Of a stretch of DNA of 29,561 bases, positions 23,443 through 29,561 are shown one piece after another (the stretch's first letter is position 1; each line of letters starts with the position of its first letter). Under the pieces are notes generated by a model. It was not told the origin of the DNA, searched no databases, and worked only from the letters and a program-made list of their open reading frames with translations. A program made the position numbers and the translations under genes. This stretch comes from JBHHZJ01 sp046758005 (GTDB lineage: Bacteria; Pseudomonadota; Alphaproteobacteria; Kiloniellales; J153), in assembly GCA_046758005.1 (NCBI GenBank), contig JBHHZJ010000038.1, positions 1 through 29,561 on the forward strand. The letters are read 5' to 3'.

Positions 23443-23577
23443 AACAGATCCGGGTCGATAAGAATCGCCCGAAGGCGATTCATCGACCCGGATCTGCTCC
23501 AACTGTAACGTATAGAGCGGATTCACGTGATTGATTGGAACCGCGAAGTGGTTCCAATCAATCACGATCCGCTCTAG
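23439..23577. repeat. Two-hairpin palindromic repeat, complete copy 2
   Basis: The element runs from CTAG (23439-23442) to CTAG (23574-23577). Hairpin 1 is 23445-23496: 15-bp outer arms (CAGATCCGGGTCGAT), a 2-base bulge, 7-8 inner pairs and a CGAA loop. Hairpin 2 is 23513-23576: 10-bp outer arms, a 3-base bulge (TCA), 17-bp inner arms and the loop GCGAAGT (23543-23549). The 90 bases from 23488 repeat positions 1-90. It lies between the convergent ends of the SDR and amidohydrolase genes and could also stop transcription from both sides. It is non-coding and probably one of many copies in the genome. Confidence 0.92.
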
Positions 23578-23595
23578 GGCGGGTCCCGAGCGGTG

Positions 23596-25059
23596 CTACC
23601 CCGAGACCGGCAGGGACAGCGGCGACAGCATCTCGGCGTCGCGGCCCAGTCGGTCGCGGGAGGCGGCCGTCTGCAGGCTTTCGCGTTGCGCCTCCTCCAG
23701 GCGCCGAGCGGCTTCGGCCGCGTCGATGGTGAGAACCGCGCCGTCGCGCACCACTTGGCGCCCGCCCACGAAGACGTCCCGCACCGCACGGTCGGCGGCG
23801 GAATAGACCAGTGATCGCAAGGGGTCGCGCGCCGGGCGCATGGCCGGGTGCTCCAGGTCGACCGTCACGACGTCGGCCCTGGCGCCGAGCGCGAGGCGCC
23901 CGATGTCGTCCCGGCCCAACGCCGCGGCGCCGCCGGCCGTGGCGGCATGGAACACCTCCCCTAGGCTGGTATCGTCCACGTGGCGGCCGGCGATGCGCGA
24001 CAGCGTCGCCGCCAGGCGCATCTCCTCCAACATGTTGTGCGGCTGTGTGTCGGTGCCGAGCGCCATGTTGATCCCGGCGCGGCGATAGCGGCCGAAGCTT
24101 TCCAGCATCTGGCCGTAGCGGGAGAACACCAGCGGGCAGTGCGCGACGGAGGCGCCGGACTCCGCGATCAGACTCAGGTCCCGCTTCGTGTGCCAGGAGA
24201 TCCAGGAATGATGATCCAGGAAGATCGCGTGGCCCAGGATCGTGCGCGACGTGAGCAGGCCGATGTCGGCCAGCCACTGGACCGGTGTCTTGCCGTGGCG
24301 CCGGGTCATCTCCAGCATGTCCCAGACGCTCTGCGCGGTGTGCAGCGTCAGAGGCCAGTCGCGTTCCTCGGCCAGCGCCAGGCTATCGCGCAGCAGTTCC
24401 GCCGAGCAGGTGTCCACCTGGGCCGGGCTGACCATGGCGGAAATTCGTCCGCTGGGATGGACGACCGCCGCCTCCATCGCCGCGACGGCGGCCTCGAAGG
24501 CGCGCCTGCCCGCGGCCTCGTCCCAGGCGTAGTCCACCGCATGCCCGGTCCGTGCGGCCCAGGCGGCGGAACGGTACATGGGTGCGGCCACGGCACGGAT
24601 GCCCGTCTCGGCCAGGGTGTCCAGCCACCCGTCGTAGCAGATGGCCAGATCGGCGACGGTCGTCGTGCCGCTCGACAGCAGCTCGAAGACCGCCATCCGG
24701 GTGGCGGCCCGCATGGCCCCGGCCGCCGCGGTGCCGCTGTCCATCGAATGGCCCGGCAGGAACACCGGTTTGGGGTCCGCGACGGCGCTCATGTAGAGCG
24801 CGGGGTTGCCGATCTCCTCGGTGATGCCGCGCCCCAGGTTCTCCGACAGGAGATGGGAATGCACGTCCACCAGCCCCGGCATGAGCAGCCGGCCGGTGCC
24901 GTCGAAGACCGTGTCGACCGGGCCCTCGTAACCGGAGCCGATGAAGACGATGCGACCGCCCTCGAAGGCGAGGTCGATGCCGCGGCCGTAGACCTGGCGG
25001 CCTTCGGCCTCGTCCCAGAGGATCGCCCAGTCGGCGTTGCGGATCAGAGTCGTCGTCAT
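23596..25059 (-). CDS. Amidohydrolase, cytosine/triazine hydrolase type
   Basis: 487 aa. TIM-barrel metal-dependent hydrolase of the TrzN/AtzA/GuaD-like (subtype III) group: His67 and His69 in VDVHSHLL, His240 in LHTAQS, His277 in LGHAIFLD, and Asp337 in ALGTDTQPHNM form the metal site, and a C-terminal beta part holds LGARADVVTVD. It probably hydrolyses or deaminates a nitrogen heterocycle; the substrate cannot be told. Most relatives have His-x-x-Glu at 240-243; here Glu is Gln243. A GAGG motif lies upstream of ATG 25059. It is on the minus strand next to repeat copy 2 and 122 bases downstream of der, outside any recognisable pathway. Confidence 0.85.
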   Translation of the reverse strand: MTTTLIRNADWAILWDEAEGRQVYGRGIDLAFEGGRIVFIGSGYEGPVDTVFDGTGRLLMPGLVDVHSHLLSENLGRGITEEIGNPALYMSAVADPKPVFLPGHSMDSGTAAAGAMRAATRMAVFELLSSGTTTVADLAICYDGWLDTLAETGIRAVAAPMYRSAAWAARTGHAVDYAWDEAAGRRAFEAAVAAMEAAVVHPSGRISAMVSPAQVDTCSAELLRDSLALAEERDWPLTLHTAQSVWDMLEMTRRHGKTPVQWLADIGLLTSRTILGHAIFLDHHSWISWHTKRDLSLIAESGASVAHCPLVFSRYGQMLESFGRYRRAGINMALGTDTQPHNMLEEMRLAATLSRIAGRHVDDTSLGEVFHAATAGGAAALGRDDIGRLALGARADVVTVDLEHPAMRPARDPLRSLVYSAADRAVRDVFVGGRQVVRDGAVLTIDAAEAARRLEEAQRESLQTAASRDRLGRDAEMLSPLSLPVSG

Positions 25060-25181
25060 GCCAGCCTCGCGCTCGGGTCGGACTCTCCTGGGCAGCGCGC
25101 CCCGGTGGCCGAACAGGATAGTCGAAACCTCCGCCAGACAGAGGGGATATTGGTGACGGGGACCGCGGTGGCGAACAGGTG

Positions 25182-26543
25182 CTACCTCTGTTTCGCATAC
25201 GGGTTGTCACCCTTGCGCAACGTGATGCGGATCGGGGTGCCGGGCAGGTCGAAGTCCGCGCGCAGCGCGTTTTCCAGATAGCGCAGGTACGAGTCGGGCA
25301 CGCCCGCGGGCCTGGAGCAGAAAATGACGAAGGTCGGCGGCCGGGCCTTGGCCTGGGTCATGTAGCGCAGCTTGATGCGCCGCCCGCCCGGCGCCGGCGG
25401 CGGGTGGGCCTGGACCATACGGGCGAGCCAGCGGTTGAGCGCCGCCGTCGGCACGCGCCGGTTCCACACCTCATAGGCCGTGAACACGGCCTCCATCAGA
25501 CGATCCAGATTCTGCGCCCGCAAGGCCGAGATGGTCACCACCGGGACGCCCCTGGTCTGCGGCAGCGAGCGCTGGAGCCGCTCGCGCACCGCCGTGAGCG
25601 CCGCGCGCCGGTCCTCGCACACGTCCCATTTGTTGAGCGCGACGACCAGGGCCCGGCCCTCGTCCACGACCTGACTGGCGATGGTCAGGTCTTGCTTTTC
25701 CATCGGCGACCCGGCATCGACGAGCAGCACCACGACGTGAGCGAAACCGACCGCGCGCAAGGCATCCGCGGCCGACAGCTTCTCCAGCCGACCGGCCACC
25801 CGGGCCCGGCGGCGCAGGCCCGCCGTGTCGATCAGCCGCAAGGGTCGTCCCTCGTAGGACCATTCCACGGCGATGGCGTCGCGGGTGATGCCCGCCTCGG
25901 GGCCGGTCAGCAGGCGCTCATCGCCGATCAGGCGGTTGACCAGGGTCGACTTGCCGACGTTGGGCCGACCGACCACGGCGAGCCGCAAGACAGCGTCCGC
26001 TTCGGCTTCGGCCCGGTCCAACGGAGCCTCAGCCGCTGCATCGCCCTGCGCCGCGCGCCGCGCCGCGATCGCCTCGTGCAGGTCGCCCAGGCCCAGGCCG
26101 TGCTCGGCGGACAGGGGCACCGGTTCGCCCAGGCCGAGCCCGAAGGCCTCGAGCCGGCCGGCCTCGCCCGCGCCACCCTCGCACTTGTTGGCGACCAGGA
26201 CCACGGGGGTTCCGGCGCGGCGTAGCCAAGCCGCGAAATGTCGATCCAGGGCGGTCACCCCGGCCCGCGCATCGATCAGCAGGAGCGCGAGGTCGGCCTC
26301 GGCAAGCGCACGCTCGGTCTGCGCGCGCATGCGCGCCTCGAGGGACTCGCCGCGCGCCTTGTCCAGGCCGGCCGTGTCGATCACCGTGAAGGACAGGTCG
26401 AACAGGCGCGCCTCGCCCTCCCGCCGGTCGCGCGTGACCCCCGGGTCCGGGGCGACCAGCGCTAGGCGCCTGCCGACCAGGCGGTTGAACAGGGTCGACT
26501 TGCCGACGTTGGGCCGGCCGACGATGGCGACGGTGAAGGTCAT
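25182..26543 (-). CDS. der: Ribosome-assembly GTPase Der (EngA)
   Basis: 453 aa. Needed for 50S subunit assembly. Two tandem GTPase domains are visible: GRPNVGKS at 9-16 with DTAGL (56-60) and NKCE (119-122), then GRPNVGKS at 192-199 with a second DTAGL and NKWD. A KH-like C-terminal domain begins at about 350 and ends near the conserved GTPIRITLRKGDNPY. This double-G-domain layout is unique to Der. It is the last gene of yfgM-bamB-der, 52 bases after bamB. The first NKxD motif reads NKCE, a usual variation. Confidence 0.97.
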   Translation of the reverse strand: MTFTVAIVGRPNVGKSTLFNRLVGRRLALVAPDPGVTRDRREGEARLFDLSFTVIDTAGLDKARGESLEARMRAQTERALAEADLALLLIDARAGVTALDRHFAAWLRRAGTPVVLVANKCEGGAGEAGRLEAFGLGLGEPVPLSAEHGLGLGDLHEAIAARRAAQGDAAAEAPLDRAEAEADAVLRLAVVGRPNVGKSTLVNRLIGDERLLTGPEAGITRDAIAVEWSYEGRPLRLIDTAGLRRRARVAGRLEKLSAADALRAVGFAHVVVLLVDAGSPMEKQDLTIASQVVDEGRALVVALNKWDVCEDRRAALTAVRERLQRSLPQTRGVPVVTISALRAQNLDRLMEAVFTAYEVWNRRVPTAALNRWLARMVQAHPPPAPGGRRIKLRYMTQAKARPPTFVIFCSRPAGVPDSYLRYLENALRADFDLPGTPIRITLRKGDNPYAKQR

Positions 26544-26595
26544 GCGTGTGGCCCTCGGGCGTCGGGAAGGCCGCCGCGGCGGCGGCCGGCCACGC

Positions 26596-27936
26596 TCAGC
26601 GCATGGCGATCAGGCTCCCGCCGTCGGTCAGGAAGTAAAGGCTCTCTGCGGCGACGACCGGCGCCACGGTGACCGCGCCGGGCAGGTCGATGACACCAAG
26701 CACCTCGCCCGTGTACGGCGAGACCGAAACCGCCTCGCCGTGCGATCCGGCAACGATCAGGCGATCCCCGGCCAGAACCGGGCCGGTCCATTGGATCGGG
26801 TCCTCCTGGTCCTCCGGGTCCTTGAAGCGCGGCAACGGCCGCACCCAACGAATCCGGCCGCTGCGCCGGATCAGGCACACGAGCTGCGCATCGTTGCTCA
26901 GGACGAAGATGAAGTCGCCGCCGATCCAGGGCATCTCCACGCCGCCGATCTCACGCTCCCAGGCGCGCAGGCCCCGGCGCAGGTCGATCGCGACCATGCG
27001 CCCGGAATGGCTGATGGCGAAGACCATGCCGCGGTCGATCACCGGGCTGCCGCGGATATGGGCGATGTCGCCGAGCGGATCGACGCGGGTCACCGACGAC
27101 AGGCTGTCGTTCCACAGCGGCCGGCCGTTCTCGGCCAGCAGGCCGACGATCTCGCCCGAGGAATACGGCGCGACCACCGTGGAGCCGGAAACCGCGGGGC
27201 TGGCGCCGCCGATCAAGCTGGTGGTCTCCTGGATGCCGCTGTGGCTCCACAGGCGGCGCCCGTCCTCGGCGTCCAAGGCGATCGTCTGGTTGTCCAGCGT
27301 GACGACGAACACCCGCCCGCCCGCGGCCGCGGGGGCCGCGCGCATCGGCGCCGAGACGCCCTGCCGCCACACCTCCTCGCCCGTCGTCGCGTCGAGCGCG
27401 AAGACCGTGGCGAAGCCGGTCGAGACGAAAATGCGCCCCTCGTCGTACGCGATCCCGCCGCCAAAGTAGCCGCTGTCCTCGTCGTCCGGCTCAAGGTCGC
27501 GGCGCCACAGGACGCGGCCCCGCTCGGCATCGTAGGCCGTCACCTTGGACAGGGCGTCCATGCTGTAAACCACGCCGTCGATCACGAGGGGCTGGGCCAG
27601 CAACTGCCGGTCGGAGCGCGAACCGGCCCCCACGTCGCTGGTCCACACCCGGCGCGGCGCCTGGCCGAGCGACAGGTGATACATGGCGTGCGCCGGGCTG
27701 CCGCCGTACTGCGTCCAACGCGGGTTGACGTAGGGCGCGGGCAGACGCACCCGCAGGTCCTCGACGGCGGGGTCCGGTTCGAGCCCCCGGTCAAGGGCGA
27801 GTATCGCGATGCGCTCGCCCGTCAGCTTGTCCTTCCGCGGCGGCCCGAAAAGGTCGGCGATGCCAAGGCTCTCGCACGCCGAAGGGGCCAGGCCGAGAGC
27901 CGCCAGAATGACCAACCGCGTCAGCTTGCGGCGCAT
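26596..27936 (-). CDS. bamB: BamB-like outer-membrane assembly lipoprotein
   Basis: 446 aa. A PQQ-type eight-bladed beta-propeller: repeats such as VVYSMDALSKVTAYDAERGRVLW (split across blades), GRIFVSTGFATVFALDATTGEEVW, VFVVTLDNQTIALDAEDGRRLW, VFAISHSGRMVAIDL. BamB helps BamA insert outer-membrane proteins. The N-terminus is signal-like (about 6-17) with a Cys21 after APSA; the -3 Pro makes the lipobox weak. Residues 22-60 form a linker. It lies between the yfgM-like gene and der, the classic order, and works with the SurA encoded elsewhere in this window. Confidence 0.9.
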   Translation of the reverse strand: MRRKLTRLVILAALGLAPSACESLGIADLFGPPRKDKLTGERIAILALDRGLEPDPAVEDLRVRLPAPYVNPRWTQYGGSPAHAMYHLSLGQAPRRVWTSDVGAGSRSDRQLLAQPLVIDGVVYSMDALSKVTAYDAERGRVLWRRDLEPDDEDSGYFGGGIAYDEGRIFVSTGFATVFALDATTGEEVWRQGVSAPMRAAPAAAGGRVFVVTLDNQTIALDAEDGRRLWSHSGIQETTSLIGGASPAVSGSTVVAPYSSGEIVGLLAENGRPLWNDSLSSVTRVDPLGDIAHIRGSPVIDRGMVFAISHSGRMVAIDLRRGLRAWEREIGGVEMPWIGGDFIFVLSNDAQLVCLIRRSGRIRWVRPLPRFKDPEDQEDPIQWTGPVLAGDRLIVAGSHGEAVSVSPYTGEVLGVIDLPGAVTVAPVVAAESLYFLTDGGSLIAMR

Positions 27937-27945
27937 GGCGCTCGC

Positions 27946-28590
27946 TCACTCCTTGATCGCGGCGAGCATCTGAGTCGCCCGGGCGCGGAGGCCGGACGGG
28001 GCCTCCCGGTCGTCGGCGATCTTGGTGTAAAGATCCCTCGCCGCGCCCCGGTCGCCCTCGCGCAGGGCGAGCAGCGCCAGAAGCTCCCGGGCCGTGGCCC
28101 GGAACGGCGCGCCCTCCTCGGCCAGCGGCGCCAAGCGCTGGCGCAAGGCCTCCGGGTCGCCCCGGTCCATCTGGTGCAGGACCGAAAGCAACGTCGCCAC
28201 AGCCTGGAACCCCGGGCCGAGGTCGCCGTTGGCCGCGATCCGGTCCCAGATCGCGATCGCTCCCTCGACGTCGCCGGTCTCGGCCAGGACCCGGGCCTGC
28301 TCGAACGCCGCCAGGCCGCGATAGCCGCCCCTGCCCGGGTCGCTCAGCTCGGCCAGGGCGTCGAGCGCCGCGGCCTCGTCGCCCGAGGAGGCCGTGGCCA
28401 ACGCCTCGGCGAACCGGTCGGAAAGCTTCTGACGTTGGCTCAGTTCGTAGGTCCGCCACGCCTGGGCCGCGGCCACCCCGAGGACGACCGCGACCGCCAG
28501 GCCGATCGCGGTTCGGCCATGCTTCTTCCAGAGCTTCTCGAGGTTCTCGCGACGAAGCTCCTCGTCGACTTCCCTGAATATGTCGGCCAC
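27946..28590 (-). CDS. YfgM-like TPR membrane protein
   Basis: 214 aa. A short cytoplasmic segment (1-26, MADIFREVDEELRRENLEKLW), one membrane anchor at about 27-45, then a periplasmic helical region with TPR-like repeats (ALDALAELSDPGRGGYRGLAAFEQARVLAETGDVEGAIAIWDRIA, in pieces). It matches the YfgM family (tetratricopeptide-like domain), in E. coli a partner of the SecYEG-PpiD chaperone network. It is the first gene of the operon with bamB (9-base gap) and der. Promoter and inverted repeat lie just upstream. Confidence 0.85.
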   Translation of the reverse strand: MADIFREVDEELRRENLEKLWKKHGRTAIGLAVAVVLGVAAAQAWRTYELSQRQKLSDRFAEALATASSGDEAAALDALAELSDPGRGGYRGLAAFEQARVLAETGDVEGAIAIWDRIAANGDLGPGFQAVATLLSVLHQMDRGDPEALRQRLAPLAEEGAPFRATARELLALLALREGDRGAARDLYTKIADDREAPSGLRARATQMLAAIKE

Positions 28591-28656
28591 GAACTGTTCC
28601 TTGGTGCCGAATCGCCGGATCGAGGAGCGGACTGCGACGGCCTCGGCCGGCGCCGG

Positions 28657-28685
28657 TTGATAACGGGAACCGGCGCGCCGATCAA
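28657..28685 (-). promoter_or_regulatory. Promoter of yfgM-like-bamB-der with inverted repeat
   Basis: On the minus strand TTGATC (28680-28685), 17 bases, TATCAA (28657-28662). Both boxes are embedded in a perfect 9-base inverted repeat: CCGGTTGAT (28653-28661) and ATCAACCGG (28681-28689), with 19 bases between. A dimeric regulator binding there would cover the promoter. No candidate regulator is in the window. Confidence 0.55.
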
Positions 28686-28731
28686 CCGGTATCGCGGCCC
28701 GCCGCCCCGGTGCGGCCCCGGGGCGCGGCGC

Positions 28732-29283
28732 TCAGGCGGCGCGCCATTTGATCGAGCAGCCCATCGAGGGGATCTGCTGGGCCGGGCCCTTGCCGGTGTC
28801 GGCGATCAGGACCATGGCCTCGTAAAGCTCGCGCCGGGCGCCCTCCACCAACGTGGTCTTCGATTCGTCCAGCCGGCCCCGGTACTGCAGCTCCAGATCC
28901 TTGTTGAACCCGAAGAAATCGGGCGTACACACGGCGCCGTAGGCGCGCGCCACCTCCTGGGTCCGGTCGATGACGTAGGGGAAGTTGATCCCGTACAGCT
29001 TGGCGAAGGCCTTCATGTTTTCGAAGGAATCCTCGGGGTAGGCCTCGGTGTCGTTCGGCATGATCCCGATCGCCCCGATGCCCTTGGCCTCGAGCTCCCC
29101 AACCTCGCGCACGATACGGCGGATGACGGACTGCACGTAAGGACAGTGGTTGCAGATGAACATGACGAGGGTGCCCTTGGGCCCCCTGACCTTGCTCAGG
29201 TCGTACATTTGCCCGTCGATCCCTTCGAGCTCGAAATCGACCGCCTTCCAGCCAAGATCGCACACCGGCGTCACCGCAGCCAT
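28732..29283 (-). CDS. Redoxin (AhpC/TSA-fold) family protein
   Basis: 183 aa. Thioredoxin-fold protein: GWKAVDFELEGIDGQMYDLSKV opening (split), the redox motif CNHCPYV with Cys44 and Cys47, then GIGAIGIMPND and GAVCTPDFFGFN. The C-terminal GCSIKW is typical of the CNHCPY group of thiol-dependent redoxins, which occurs widely in alphaproteobacteria and cyanobacteria. It probably reduces disulfides or peroxides; the substrate and partner are unknown. No signal peptide, so cytoplasmic. GGGAGG lies just upstream of the ATG. Single-gene transcript with a promoter near 29359-29387. Confidence 0.85.
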   Translation of the reverse strand: MAAVTPVCDLGWKAVDFELEGIDGQMYDLSKVRGPKGTLVMFICNHCPYVQSVIRRIVREVGELEAKGIGAIGIMPNDTEAYPEDSFENMKAFAKLYGINFPYVIDRTQEVARAYGAVCTPDFFGFNKDLELQYRGRLDESKTTLVEGARRELYEAMVLIADTGKGPAQQIPSMGCSIKWRAA

Positions 29284-29358
29284 TGCAAGCCCTCCCGAAT
29301 GCCAGACCCATGTCCGACGGATCCGGACCCGTGCCTTGCCCGGGACCCGGCTAAGTAT

Positions 29359-29387
29359 GTAATACGCAAATAAATCGGCGCGTTAAA
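29359..29387 (-). promoter_or_regulatory. Possible promoter of the redoxin gene
   Basis: On the minus strand TTTAAC (29382-29387), 17 bases, TATTAC (29359-29364), in the AT-richest patch of this end of the window. The leader would be about 70 bases. An inverted repeat AAATCGG (29372-29378) / CCGATTT (29396-29402) overlaps the -35 region. Confidence 0.4.
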
Positions 29388-29561
29388 GGCGCTTTCCGAT
29401 TTTCCTGCGATGCCCCGGTTTTCGGAACGGCGCCGGCACGCCATGGGGCAGGAAAGTTGGATCGTCGATTCGACGGCTTGGCCTTGGCGCTGCTGAACCG
29501 CGGCGTCGTTGCGCCTCTGAGGTCGGTCCGCCACCGGCCAAACACCAACAGGACGAAAAAG
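29388..29561. other. Window end, no gene recognised
   Basis: Short frames (29271-29534 and 29351-29548, minus) have no recognisable domain or ribosome binding site. I see no RNA gene or repeat here apart from the end of the inverted repeat at 29396-29402. A gene may begin just beyond the window. Confidence 0.5.

Noticed and set aside
25140..25180. GGTGACGGGGACCGCGG-like sequence after der, considered as another transposase flank
   Set aside because: It is too short and degenerate to link to any element by eye.
25873..29373. A 1166-aa open frame on the plus strand
   Set aside because: It is antisense to der, bamB, the yfgM-like gene and the redoxin gene. Its Arg/Ala/Gly-rich sequence is typical of chance frames in GC-rich DNA.
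1..29561. CRISPR array, rRNA, tRNA, prophage or complete insertion sequence
   Set aside because: No regularly spaced repeats, no rRNA or tRNA structures, and no intact integrase or transposase were seen in either strand.

Overview
The window is GC-rich bacterial DNA packed with housekeeping genes, many joined by 4-base ATGA/GTGA overlaps. Three blocks point to an alphaproteobacterium, probably of the Rhodospirillales or a neighbouring order: fabD-fabG-acpP-fabF-mltG with yicC-gmk, rpsF-rpsR-rplI-dnaB-alr-mlaE-mlaF-radA-cvpA-purF, and a yfgM-like gene-bamB-der. The placement rests on gene order and protein features read by eye; no search was run.

Layout. 1-900: the end of a palindromic repeat, a small conserved-type hypothetical gene with its own AT-rich promoter, and a probable small RNA that shows a CCUCCC loop and ends in a Rho-independent terminator. 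965-1609 (minus): mlaC-like periplasmic lipid carrier. 2192-5383 (plus): surA-pdxA-rsmA (outer-membrane protein chaperone, vitamin B6 synthesis, 16S rRNA dimethylation). 5380-6940 (minus): yicC-gmk. 7104-7883 (plus): a lone SDR oxidoreductase. 7923-12340 (minus): fabD-fabG-acpP-fabF-mltG, which makes fatty acids and trims peptidoglycan. 12636-14008 (plus): rpsF-rpsR-rplI. 14255-17687 and on to 18487: dnaB-alr-mlaE-mlaF. 18563-23442: radA-cvpA-purF-DUF2937 gene-SDR. 23439-23577: second, complete copy of the repeat. 23596-25059 (minus): amidohydrolase. 25182-28590 (minus): yfgM-like gene-bamB-der. 28732-29283 (minus): redoxin-fold protein.

How the genes work together. Much of the window builds the envelope: SurA and BamB serve outer-membrane protein assembly, MlaC/E/F move phospholipids between the membranes, FabD/G/F and AcpP make acyl chains, and Alr and MltG act on peptidoglycan. 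The rest is translation (S6, S18, L9, RsmA, Der), replication and repair (DnaB, RadA) and nucleotide supply (PurF, Gmk). These are ordinary core genes.

The less ordinary signals are non-coding. (i) A roughly 139-bp two-hairpin repeat lies at 23439-23577, with a partial copy at 1-90. The two copies differ almost only in a 7-base loop that is exactly inverted, and CTAG at the element ends supplies neighbouring stop codons. (ii) A candidate anti-Shine-Dalgarno small RNA resembles the suhB/mmgR type. (iii) Palindromes overlie or touch the fabD and yfgM-bamB-der promoters. (iv) The S6 operon has a structured leader. Promoters were called by eye from -35/-10 matches and are predictions.
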